Positions 14,217-25,599 of a stretch of DNA of 64,000 nucleotides are shown here, in pieces; position 1 is the first letter of the stretch, and every line of letters starts with the position of its first letter. Where the stretch lies: positions 186,001 to 250,000 of the forward strand of contig JAGFBZ010002317.1 in assembly GCA_018398805.1 (NCBI GenBank). Reading direction: 5' to 3'. Origin of the DNA: Hirundichthys speculiger. Lineage: Eukaryota; Chordata; Actinopteri; Beloniformes; Exocoetidae. The translations under genes and the position numbers were made by a program. Below the pieces are notes generated by a model. That model did not search any database. It had not been told where the DNA came from and saw only the letters and a list, made by a program, of their open reading frames with translations.

Positions 14217-14785
14217 CCAACCAATAAGAACCCAGGATTTGGTTGGCCAATTAGAAGCCAGGATTCAGTCAACCAATAAGAAGCCAGATTAAATCGACCA
14301 ATCAGAAGCCAGGATTCAGTCAACAAATCAGAAGCCAGGACGCAGTCGACAATTCAGAAGTCAGAACGCAGTCGACCAATCAGATGTCCAGGATTCAGTC
14401 TACCAATCAGAAGCCAGGATTAAATCCGCCAATCAGAAGCCAGGATTCAGTAGACCAATCAGAAGCCAGGATTCAGTCTAGCCAATCAGAAGCCAGGATT
14501 GGGTCGACCATCAGAAGCCAAAATTCAATTGACCAATCGGAAGCCAGGATTCGTTCGACCAATCCGAGGCCAGGATTCGTTCAACCAATCCGACGCCAGG
14601 ATTCGTTCAACCAATCAGAACCCAGGATTTGTTCAACCAATCAGAACCCAGGATTCAGTCGACCAGGATTCAGTCTACCAATCAGACGCCCATATTCTTT
14701 GACCAATCAGAACCCAGGAGTCAGTGGACTAATCAGAAGCCAAGATTTGTTCGACCAATAAGAAGCCAGGAGTTAGTGGACCACA
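14217..14785 (+). repeat. 26-bp minisatellite carrying CCAAT boxes
   Basis: About 21-22 diverged copies of a unit close to CCAATCAGAAGCCAGGATTC plus AGTCGA (26 bp; some units 25 or 27). Nearly every copy keeps CCAAT or CCAATCAG, the core recognised by NF-Y. Because 26 is not a multiple of three, the same repeat reads through all three frames, giving several overlapping open frames rich in Gln, Ser, Arg and Ile that are not genes. It lies in intergenic DNA about 5 kb upstream of zhx3. Confidence 0.95.
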
Positions 14786-15014
14786 TCCGAAAAAACACCA
14801 AATATGAAAATAAAAGAAAATATGATTTTCAAGGCACAGGTTTCCTTTATTATTTTTCTTTCTTAAAAACTTATAGTATGATTTTATAATTATTATCATC
14901 AAGTAAACCTTTTTAAATGAACATTACATTTGGAATGGTTTTTTTTTGTGAGAATATTGAGTGATTGCATGTCTTATCCTGAACTTCCATGTGAAGGCAT
15001 GAACATCAGATACA

Positions 15015-15518
15015 AGGTAAGACAAGTTTATTTGTATAGCATATTTTGTGTACAAGACAATTCAAGGTGCTTTGCATAAAACATTAGAAGCATTACAAAA
15101 GCATTAAAGAGTAGATTAAAAAGAGGAAGGAAATAAAACAAATGAAATGAAATCAAATAAAATGAAATATTAAAACCCTCAAAGATGATAGGATAAAATG
15201 AAAAAAAGTTCATTGACAGTTGTTTTTGATTTTTAAAAAAAAAACATATTACAAATGAAGAGTGCAGATAAAATGCAAGAAATAAAAGTTTATTATCAGT
15301 TGTTTTGATAAAAGGTGGCAAATAGAATAGTTTTTAACCCTGATTTAAAACTGATGAGAGTTTCGGCACACCTGCAGTTTTCTGGGACAACTTCAAGTCA
15401 TTATTCATTCCACATGTGAGGAGCATAGAAACCAAACGCTGCTTCTCCGTGTTTTGTTCTGACTCTGGGAACAGAAAGTACACTTGACCCTGATGACCTG
15501 AGGGACCTGGTGATGTCT
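15015..15518 (-). mobile_element. LINE fragment, antisense
   Basis: Begins at the plus-strand block ACAAGTTTATTTGTATAGCA and AATTCAAGGTGCTTTGCATA, the reverse of a very common fish LINE 3' region. It continues into the equivalent of AGTTTTTAACCCTGATTTAAAACTGA and the block near TGATGACCTGAGGGACCTGG (15491-15510). It stops abruptly where Tc1 sequence begins. Confidence 0.65.
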
Positions 15519-16680
15519 TGAGATGTTTTTTCAATATTTCTACATAGTGTTCTTTCCTCATGATTCCATCTGTTTTGTGAAGTGCATCAGTCCCTCCTGC
15601 AGCAAAACACCTAAACAGCATGATGCTGCCACCCTCGTACTTCACAGCTGGGATGGTGTTTTCAGACTTGCAAGCTTCCACCTTTTGCCTCCAAATGTAA
15701 CGATGGTCATTATGACCAAACAGTTCAGCTTTAGTTTCATCAAACCACAGGACATGTCTCCAAAAATTAAGGTCTTTGTCCCTGTGTGCATGTGCAAACT
15801 GTAATCTGGCTTTTTTTTCTGTTGCTTTTGGAGTTATGGCTTCTTCCTTGCTGAGTGCCCTTCAAGACCATGTTGGCACAGAACTCATGTCACTGTGGAT
15901 AATGGCACTCTCTAACCAGCTTCAGCCAGCATCTTCATAAGGTATTTTGATTTGGTTCTGGTCTTTATACTTGAATATAAATGTTTGAACAAGTGAACAT
16001 GGCACCTTCAGGTATCCAGAAATTGTACTCAAGGATGAACCAGACTGATGGAGGTCCACAATTCATTTCCTGAATATCCTGGCTGATTCCTTAGGATTTT
16101 CCCATGATTTTACACCAGGAAGCAGTGTGTTTGAGGTATGTCTTAAAATACATTCACAGCTATGTCTCTAGTTAGCTCAAATGTTGTCAGTGAACCTTTC
16201 AGAAAAAAATGTTTAAAGGCATAGTACAAAGGCATAATTTTTGTATATGCAAATTTCTGACTTCACATAAAAGTCATATATAAAATTCTACCATTCATTA
16301 TTCATTATATATTATCATAAATTATTCATTTATTATTAATTTAGAAAATAGAAATAATTTTGGTAATCCTAACTGATCTAAAACAGGAAGGGTTTAGTAT
16401 TTAGTCTGATTTAATGTCAAACAGTGAGCAAAAAAAAAAAAAAAGGGTTAGCGATGCTCTTCTTGTGTTTTTAATATCTGCATGTTCTATTCCTCTCCTA
16501 TGTTTTCATTCTTTGTTTTTTCCTTGCATTAATGTCTTGTTAAAGTAAAATAATTACTTTCTGGCCCACAATCTGCATATATCCCTTTTTTGTCATGGCC
16601 GTTGAGCCAGGTCGTGACCGTCTTTTTATACAGTGTATGTAAAAGTCTGGTTTCAAATAAGTATGTATGCAAACTTGCGA
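15519..16680 (-). mobile_element. Tc1/mariner (Sleeping Beauty/Tdr1-like) transposon relic
   Basis: On the minus strand the transposase core reads LNFWRHVLWFDETKAELFGH, then HRYIWRQKVEACKSENTIP, AVKYEGGSIMLFRCFAAGG and TDALHKTDGIMRKEHYVEIL, with stops and frame changes elsewhere. The DE residue pair of the DDE catalytic region is seen in FDETKAELFGHND. Upstream DNA (15940-16140) corresponds to the N-terminal helix-turn-helix region. 16210-16350 and 16620-16680 resemble the non-coding terminal parts of the salmonid/cyprinid Tc1 group. The 5' junction with the antisense LINE is sharp near 15518. It is inactive. Confidence 0.75.
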
Positions 16681-18020
16681 GCTATTTCGAATAAGGCTGA
16701 CTTGAGTTTTTTTCTAGATCTTTCTTTTGCTCTGTCTTCTGTCCAAAAAAGGGAATATAATATTTCATAATATCAGCGCTAAAAGTTTGTACATGAAGTT
16801 TAAACATATTCATGCAAAGTCCTGTTGATAAGATACAGTGAGGGAATTTCAGTTTCTCTTTCAAGTCTTTAAATCGACACACTGACTCATTTAGAAAGAT
16901 GCGGGGGATGTGCCATCATCTTTAAATTGGGTCTAAGTGCACACATTCATGACAAACACAGCTTTATGGGAAATATGTGATAATTTTTGAACTGATTATT
17001 TAAAAAATGTGTGTTCAACATTTAGCTGTAACTTTCAGTGACTGCTAACATTTGGAAAAGCTGCATCTGCTATCATGTTACAGTAATAATCATATGAGAC
17101 AGGCTGGGAAGTCATCACATGCACTCTTGTTGCTGAGCAGCTTTTCACAGTGGTGCACTTGTATGGTGTTCTTGGTCTTTAGGTTAATTTTACTGTTGGC
17201 GGGTTACTTTTACCTCTTCATCAACCCTTAAGAAGTTTAAGAAAGTAGAAATAAAACTGCACACTACATAATTGTAATCCTGAACTAGAGATGTATATTT
17301 TGTAAACTGCTTTTATGTCAGCAATGGAAGACTAAATGTTGAAAACTAGGTTTATCCTGTCTGGCTCAATGAACTTGATTTGTATTGAAGTTGATATAGC
17401 TAAGATTAAATATTGGTCCCATCAGAGTAAACATATTTCTCATCAGGGTGCCCCGGTTCCTCAATTCCTGACCCAGACCTTGTTAATCCGGGCAACATCT
17501 GAGTAGGTTGGACTATTTGTATTAATATATCGTTCATTCCAAGGTGTAGGCGTGTAGTGTAGAGGGCCTTGCCCAAGGTGGATGGGCACCATTGCCTTGA
17601 CCCTGTGGTGCTATCACAATAAGCATTTAGTATCCACTCATTCTGTGAAAAAAAAAAAAATCAATGCAGTTTGATTTTGAATTTATCACTTTTATTAGAT
17701 AATGAAAACATTTCTACACTGATGGCAACCATAAGATCTCAACTCAACAAAACAATACAGAGAATTTTGGATACATGGGTTCAACACTGATGTCAAATAT
17801 TATCCATCAAAACACATTGTTTGTAACAACAATATTCCAGTGTTCCTCCAATACTCCCATTTCCAGGGCCTTAAAAGTTAGACTTTTTACAGGACATTTT
17901 ATTGAAAAGACATTAACTTGGCAAGTGGAACAGGCTCACTGGAGCTTTATTGATGATGTGACTGCTGAAAGAAGTAACACAATGTCTTTTATATGAAAAC
18001 TATACTCTTTTCTCACATTT
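16681..18020. other. intergenic DNA, no gene recognised
   Basis: No gene or clear repeat family is recognised. Around 17450-17640 there is a more GC-rich stretch that may be an old repeat. 17700-18020 may be the unreadable N-terminal part of the Tc1 relic that follows. Confidence 0.4.
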
Positions 18021-18515
18021 AACCAAATGCTACAAAACTGATAAGATGGTGCTTCACAGTGCAGATGAATAATGACCCAAAACCTATTGCGAAAGCAACT
18101 CAATACTTTTAGAGGCAAAGAAATTGAATATTGTGGTCAAATATAGCAAAATCATTTGACTGATCACAACTCAATAGAGCATGCTTTTTTTTAGTTACTG
18201 ACAATAAAACTGAAGACAGAAAGGTCCACAAACAAGCAGGAACTTCAGGTGGCTGCAGTGAAGACTTGGCAAAGCATCTCAAGGGAAGAAACTCAGAACT
18301 TGGCGACGTCCATGAGCTCCAGACTTCACATAGTCTTTGACTGTATTGGCTGTAATTCCTAAATGGTGAATGTCTTATTTTTGTGAAACCTCTTAAAAAC
18401 TGCATGTGTCCACTTTGATCACAACTTGGTTGTTTTATTACAAATCCATTGTGGTGGCGTAAAAAGGCAAAATCATAAAGCCCTGCCATTGATCAAATAC
18501 TTCTGGACATCACAT
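18021..18515 (+). mobile_element. Tc1-like transposase C-terminal relic
   Basis: The plus strand reads, with breaks, NNDPKPIAKATQYF, then LNSIEHAFF, then KLKTERSTNKQELQVAAVKT, WQSISREETQNL and SMSSRL. This is the C-terminal end of a Tc1/IS630 transposase (normally LNPIEHAF...WQSISxEETQxL). Several stops make it inactive. The following 150 bases (to CAAATACTTCTGGAC at 18494-18508) look like the element's 3' non-coding end. Confidence 0.75.
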
Positions 18516-19229
18516 TCAGTATTCTGATAAAGACAATTTCACAAACATAAAATAGGAATATCACAAAGGTGTATGGCATTTAAAGTCAAAATTACTCAAT
18601 GGGAAGATTCCCTGTTACTGATAATAAGACTTTAATATTTAATTTAACGTTACTTTACTCTTGTATTTGGGTGAGTTGGAGCTTAATTTGTGTCGGTTTA
18701 AAGCAATAATTATTTTCATATTATCAATAATCAACTGATAATTTCTTAACTGATGCGAAACTGGTTTTGTCGATGTGAAAATAGAAACACGAAGTGTTCC
18801 TTATGATTTTCAAATCATGGCCAATTTTCTCTCAACATATTAATGAAATAGATTAATCTTTTAAGCTGTAATCGAATGAGGACCCGATTAAAAAAAATGT
18901 CAATAGAAATTAAAAACGCAGTTAACAAGAATGTTACTGTCTGGAGCGTGGCAGAGGAGAAATTCTTGAAAAGAAAAGACTCAAGTACACAAAGCTTCAT
19001 TTGTATTGATTAATAGAGTAACAGGTCTGACGCTGGTGAGCTCTTAAAACTTAAGCAGAACGTGGAAATCTGACTATTATCCGATGCTTTCCAGTCATGC
19101 TGTCATTACGCAGACCGTAGACGTTTCATCGGTTATGATGCGTCTTCAGGATAACTTTCAGGCGCTATCTCTTTAAGAGAGGTTACCTGGGGGGGGGACA
19201 GGTGTGAGCCGTCTCAACATCACTTTCTG
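18516..19229. other. intergenic DNA upstream of zhx3
   Basis: AT-rich, no gene recognised. GC content rises towards the zhx3 promoter from about 19100. Confidence 0.5.
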
Positions 19230-19686
19230 CAGTGATGTGGACGTTTGTGTCTCGCTCACACACTTTCAAAAAACGACCCCGCGCGCGTGTGTTTAGGTCA
19301 ACGTCGGGACAGGACGTCTGATTCACTTTTGCTCTCTTTGTGCGGCGGAGCTCGAGCTCTCACGCCAACTCCACCGTCAGTGACGTCTGCATCACGTGTA
19401 CGTCTCTTCCCTCGGTACGTCCGTCGTATTTTCCTCCCCTCCACTGCCTGCTTCAACACTGAGAGCAACACAAAATAAACAACCGCAAAGAAAGCGGGCC
19501 GTTGTCGGGACCGGCCTGGCTTCGGTGTCGCGTCTATCACCGGCGGGTCCGCTCAGAGGGGTCTTACACCTATAAGTTGCCATCAGTGAAGTCCAAACCT
19601 CCCGTCCGTTACTGGCTCCTCTGAGCCCATGTCAATGTAAACTTTTGAGTACCTGCGCCGCGTACACTGAGCTCCGCCACGAAGAG
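19230..19686 (+). promoter_or_regulatory. zhx3 CpG-rich promoter and non-coding first exon
   Basis: A CpG-rich island in otherwise AT-rich DNA, with CGCGCGCG at 19279-19287, CACGTG at 19394-19399 and no TATA box in an obvious position. A consensus donor GAAGAG|GTGAGTATGG splits at 19686/19687, making this the likely end of a non-coding first exon of zhx3. The transcription start is not determinable from sequence. The island continues a little past the donor, to about 19830. Assignment to zhx3 rests on strand, position and the lack of another plus-strand gene. Confidence 0.55.
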
Positions 19687-22600
19687 GTGAGTATGGGTTT
19701 TCTGACACACATTAATACCGGTGTTTACCTTTCCTAAACTTGCGCGAGCTGTCGCGAAGCCTCACCTTTGCGGGCTTTGGCTCAGCAGCGCTGGCCAGCT
19801 GCATGTCGCCTGCTTAAAATGGCGACAGCCAACGGGGGGGAGAGAGAGAGAGAGAGTGTGTGTAGATTTTTGGGGCTGGGACGGGGAGGGGGGTTGCCTT
19901 TTTCCTCAGCTCTAAATTTGTTACACTGTTCAAAAGCTATAACGTATACAATGCCATTAAGTTGGGGCTCAGTCCGCCTAAGTTGAGCGGAAGACGCATC
20001 ATATTCGGACATGTCTGTCTGACGCCGCTGCGCTCAGCCTCAACCTCTCAGCACAGCCGCTCAGTTCCTCTGCTCCCGCAAAATACCGCTAATTACTCTG
20101 GATCATCTTGAACTGGCTGTTTGATATTGTTTGTTTACATTAACGACAGACCTGTAAAACAATCGACAAAAAAAAAAAAAAATAATAAAATCCCACATTT
20201 CACCAATCCAGTGTATGAATGAAGAAGTTAGAAATCACTTTGACGCCTCCAGCTCTCTTGACTAATGCTTTTCTCCATCTCCTCTACTTTGAAATAAATG
20301 TTCAACTACTTTATCATTTATATTTCATCCCTCATCACACTTTTTAATTTTTTGCCAAGATCTGCTGAGATGTTAAGATCAAGGCTGACACACTTTTCAC
20401 AAACTGTAAGCAGCAAAGTATGCCTTATGAGGGTGTAAGCTGTTGTCATGGTCATTTATCATGTCAGCGTTGTCATGAGTGTGTATCACTCCAGGGATTA
20501 GAGCAAAGCTTTCCCAGGCAGCTAATTTCCACGTGAGTGTCTCAGGTACAGACAGTTTAATCCAGCTATCTGTTTATCACCCACAGTGTACCGTCAACAG
20601 CTTCAGCGGTACTGCTTACATGTGGGATGACAATACTAAAGAAGGTCAGAGAGTTTCAGATTTTCAGTCAGTGATTGAAAAGTTGTCTCTTCTGGCTGTA
20701 TTTCTTTGTGTTGGTGTGGAGATGAGCTTGGTGGCTGTTCTCTCACCAATTAGTCCACCCCTCCCTCCATCACATCCTTGCTCCATTTCCCTCTTTCTTC
20801 TCTCTTGCAGCTTTTGTAGCTGGCACATGTTGAGTTGCTTTACATGGGAGGAAAACAACACATTTTGACCTTTTTATTTGGTCTGTTTCACAGCTTAAAA
20901 GTTTTAAACATCTAATAACTTGATGATGCCTCATTGAACTTTGGAAATTTTCTGACAGGCTTGCATTATTGACTTTTCATCAGCGAGTTTCTTCTCCTCT
21001 CTGTATCGACCCATGTAATGATGATTTACTTCCAGATCTCTACAAAGGGTGACCATGGAAGGGGAGGGAGGGAGGGAGGGGGTGGGGGGGTAACACACTT
21101 CTCTCAAGATCCTTTTCAGAGTCATGAAGGAAAAGTAGCGTGATCCACTCGCTTGGCCGCAGTGAACGGATTCTGGTCAGCAGCGGGAGCAGCCTCTTGC
21201 TCTGCTTAGCTGATGAACAGCTTGTGATGTCAGCCATTTTAGGTTGGAAACACAAAGCATGGTGCTCCGCCATCTTTCTCTCCCTCCCCTCTCAGCAACC
21301 CAGTTTCAACGCATGCACCGGTAGTGGCCACAGCAGCTCAGCCGCTTGCAGCCCACGCAGCCATCCGCTCCCTGACCCGAGTGCAGCCCAGATGGAGACT
21401 CAGGGATCAGAGGGAATGACACTGTAGGAACCCTGCAATTGAGGTTTCCTTATTCTTGCCACTATTGTGTAAAAACTGAAGCAGCTGTTGACGGACATTT
21501 AGATGCACAGAGCATAAGTGTTTTTGTATTGGCGAGCTGTGTTTGTCAACAGGCATATGATGGAGGGAAATCTTAGATCTGATTGACATGCAGAGCTTAT
21601 TCGGAGCAGTCCCTGTTTAAGGTGGGAGGAAGTAACTATAAGGTCCATTTTCTTCAGAGATGGAGGAAAAACAAGTAAAGGATGTGCATGCAGAAACTGT
21701 GAGGTTGGAAAGGGTGCATACTGCAGAGGTGCAAACTTGATAATTGACTGGAATGCACAGATTGTTTTAGGGTCTCTCTGAAAGATGTGGCGTCTGCTTG
21801 ATTTTCAGGCCTGTATTCAAGGCCTTTCCTGCATTGAATACAGCAACTCTGTGTGATTTTAGGCCTCTGAGGCCAAACACGAAGACCCACAGAGTGCAGA
21901 GGGAGTAGGTCAGTATGGCAGATATCTGGACAGACGTTTAACAGGAAGAGACGACAGCAGCTCCGGCCAATAGCACGCCTTGGAGACGGTGACCACACCT
22001 AGCAGAGAGACATGAACACTGTGTGCGGGAGGCACTGAAATAGGAGCAGGGCAGGGACTCTCCAAATACCAGTCACAGGGGTGTGTGGAACATACAATCC
22101 CTGCTCGGGTCAAGGACTGGATGGCATAGGAGATGCGAGTGTGTGTATCCACATGCGTGTGCTTAGAGAAGTGAGCTAGTGGAATCGAGATTGGGAATTG
22201 GGAGGGGAGGGGGGGTAGGAGGTGGTTGCCATGGGGACAGTAACACACCAGTGACGCTGCCGACCTGTCTCCCTGGGCCAAACTTGTTCGAAGAGGGAGG
22301 AGAAGGGGGGGGAAACAGCGGGAGGGAGGGGAAAGAGAGAGAGCAGGGATGTTTGAAAGGGAGGGGGAGTGACGGAGAAGAGGGAGGGAAAAAAGACGAC
22401 TCGAAAGCAAAAAAAAAAAACATGGAGCAACCAAGCAAAGATTGGCAGTCTTTTACATCTACTCGTCCTACCAGGAGAATATTTGTTTCACAAACATACT
22501 CATGTGTTACACTTGTATTTTCAGTGAGTTGATGGGCCGCATGGTTTTCCCGAGTGTGTGAGTACTGTCATTACTGGTTGGGACTCAGAGGATAAAGCCC

Positions 22601-25442
22601 AGGCCAAGTCAGGACTCGCTGCAGGAGCTGGAAGGAGGTCATGCTGTGCTGAGCCTAATATGGGTTTGGAACCAAGAAGACTTAAACACGGTCTTTGCGA
22701 ATACTGGGAGATCTGTGACTCTCATGTACGATAAAAAATGGCAGCCTCACTACCTTAGTAAACAAGCTTCACACATAGGCATGCAAGCACCCACCCCCGC
22801 ACGCCACACACACACACAAACAAGCGCGAGCACACATGCCCCCACCCCTCCCACCCCACCTCCCATCGCTCTACTCTCAATCTCACAGGAAACCCACACA
22901 TGCAAATGCTCCGACACACTTAACAGACACCGACCCAGCATCGCCGCATGGTCAGTCAGCATACACACGACAGTAACGTTAAAGTTATGTCAAGCACTCA
23001 GACCAGTGAGTCACCAGAACATCTTTCAGACTGGCTTTGCTGAGACACAAACTGCCCAGTTAGACTTGCTCATGATGGTTCAAGTTTTATTGTTTTTGGC
23101 ATCACCTGTGTGAGGCCTCCGCGTCTCATCTGATCACTCTTACCATGCTGTGACTCATTTCCACTGACTTATTCAAGCTTTAATGATTTTTTTTCACACT
23201 AGTAGGAAGCTCTGTCTGAAGCTGAAGCTTTGTTCATCCTGATATGGTTTGATATCTGTGTAAATGGGATTTTTTTTTTTTTTACTCAGAAAGATGATGT
23301 GTGCTTGTTTTAGCTGAAGTTTCTTTGCTGAAACGTGTGTGTGTGTTTGCATGCGTGCATGTGCAGATGGGTACTGAAGCTGAACTCCAGGTTATGTCCG
23401 TTGGCAGAACATTCCAGGCTTTGCAGCGCAGTGAGGAGGGAGGAAAGCGCTGTGTGATTGCAGTTTTGAGCAAGAAGGGGGCTCAGAAGTGTGGGGGTAG
23501 GCTGGTTGCAGGGGGGTATCAGGGAGGAAAATTCCTCACAGAAACACCTCAGTGCTTCCTCCACGATAGTTAACACCCCTCCTCACCCCGTACAGCCTGC
23601 CCATCCCCCACCATCATCTCCCATTCGTTCTCCTCTCGCCTGCCACCCACACCCAGCAGAACCACGTGATGGATAGCTGCGACTGCCCACCCATAAGCCT
23701 TTGTATCGGTCATGTGACCAGCCTGCCTTGGCAGAGCGGTGCCCCCTGATGCAGAACTGAATGGCAGGGGAGTAGGAGGGGTACGCAGCGGCCCAAGCCA
23801 AGGGCAGTTACTCTCTGTAGGGGGGATGCAGGGGGGATGAGGGGAATCACGTTCCCTCACAGTAGCAAACCTCAATTGCCTGTTAACCCCTCACACTCAG
23901 ATCCAAAGAGGTAGATGAACTGATTTTGGCTCAAAGCAAAGGGAAATGAAAATAAGAATGCTATTTTTGTTTAGTTTAGTTTTTTTAAATCACAGTTTTA
24001 TTTGAGCATCTGATTCATATAGATAGACACGTAGACTGAGATTTAAAGACAAAATCTTTTATCTGAATGGGGGCTGCCTTTCTGTCGCCCTCTGAGTACA
24101 GCAGGGTGAACTCTTCGTATGTTTTTCCACATCCCAGACCTGTGGGGGTTAACTGGGCTCTTAGCTAATGTGCCATGACCTTTGTGTGACAAACTAGGGA
24201 TTTATATGTGCACTTGTGAGTCCGAGATAAAACATTTGCAACGGAACAACTGAAGAAGAGTAGATTTATTGACTGAAGCAACTCTGAGTTTGTTGCAAAC
24301 AGTGACAGCGATGAGATGATGCTACAACAGCCGCGTGCACAAAGAGGTGACATGCTCTGAAAGTAGTCCCAGACAAGTTTAATACGCGTGTGGAGCTGCT
24401 CTGTTTATACATGATAAAGGTACAAGTAGTTTAGATTTAGGCTACCTACCCTGAAAACCAAATTTTGTGTTTGGTTGTTTTGTGAGATTTCAAAATGTTC
24501 CTGTTAAATGTCATTCAGCTGTTGAGCCTTGGTGAGATTTTCTTGTTCTGTGTGAGACGTGTCATGTCAGGGCAGAGCGGCTGGGAGAGTAATTGCCCTA
24601 GAGCTGTCCTTCAATACTGCATCACATCCTCTGTATTTGGGGAAGGGAGGGAGCCCTGAAGCCCTCTGTGAACATTTAAGATGTAGTTTCTTAAACAGGT
24701 GTGCTTGTCCTGTCTGTGCCACTGCTGGACGAGAACACCGTGGAACATGTGTTGAACGACCCACTTGCCTCTTCAGTCGTCATGTACACTCTGTTTTACG
24801 CAGTGACATTCAGAAGTGGTTATTTCTATTGGCTGTTTAAAGATGTTAAGTGAGGTTAAAAAGACGGGAATAAATAAATAGATAAATAATACGGTGTCTC
24901 TGTGGGGGGTGTCCCTGAAGTGTATGTGTGTGTGTGTGTGTGTGTTGGGGGGGTCGGTCAAGGATAGTTGTGTGGGGGAAGGGAAAGAAGGGGGTAGGAC
25001 AGGAGCTCTCCCAAACAGCCTGCTGTGGAAACGCAGACCAAGCTTCTTTGAAAGCCCTCATAAAAGAAAAGAGCCATGAGATTGATGAGGCAGGGAGGTT
25101 GACTTTTCTCTCTTTTTTTTTTTTTCTTATGAAATAGTGATGAGTCACTTGGGATTTTAGGAGCTTTTAACAAGGTTTTGATATTACCTGTGTTGATGAT
25201 GCCTTCACTGGAATTACCCATGTGTATTTATTTATTTGATTCAGTTAGGAGGAAAACTAGCTTTTGCAACATTCAGTAAAAAAAAAAAAAACTTGTCTCA
25301 TGTGTTCTGCAATCAATTTCTCATCTTCTTCTTTGTTGCTAACTTGAATAGAAAACGCACTTAACCAAGTATTTTCACTAAATTAGAGGTTTGTCGCATT
25401 GAATGGCAACTGATTTAACTCAGACATGTTCCTCTTTTCTAG
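19687..25442 (+). other. zhx3 intron 1 (5.8 kb)
   Basis: From the donor at 19687 to the acceptor TTCTAG at 25437-25442, which precedes the exon carrying the start codon. It contains pyrimidine/purine-asymmetric stretches (21050-21090, 22180-22400, 22790-22870), a TG microsatellite at 24921-24943 and E-box-like CACGTG (23663-23668) and TCATGTGAC (23710-23718) motifs. Additional 5' UTR exons may be hidden here. The proline- or glycine-rich open frames are translations of low-complexity DNA. Confidence 0.5.
21054..21090 (+). repeat. G-rich tract, potential G-quadruplex
   Basis: GGAAGGGGAGGGAGGGAGGG followed by AGGGGGTGGGGGGG: seven runs of three or more G with one-base loops. This meets the usual G-quadruplex pattern on the plus (transcribed-sense) strand of zhx3 intron 1. 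Confidence 0.7.
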
Positions 25443-25599
25443 GATTTCCCTACAAACTGCAGAAAAAACTGTTGGACCCATGGACAAGCCTCACCACCGT
25501 CTCTTCCCCATGCCTGGTCTATAGTCTACAAGAAACCCATCTTCTCTCACAACCCCCTTTCAGCCATTTGACCAGCCCTCCCCACCCTGTGGTCACACC

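Noticed and set aside
14217..14785. Regularly spaced repeats that could suggest a CRISPR array or a repeat protein
   Set aside because: Units are contiguous 26-mers without unique spacers in a vertebrate genome, and 26 is not a multiple of three, so neither a CRISPR array nor a repeat protein fits. It is a minisatellite.
19782..20012. Short open frames around the zhx3 CpG island as upstream genes
   Set aside because: Open frames are expected by chance in CpG-rich DNA, and none has a family match.
22163..22438. Pro/Ser/Phe-rich open frames in zhx3 intron 1 on the minus strand
   Set aside because: They follow a purine/pyrimidine-biased low-complexity stretch and all frames look alike.
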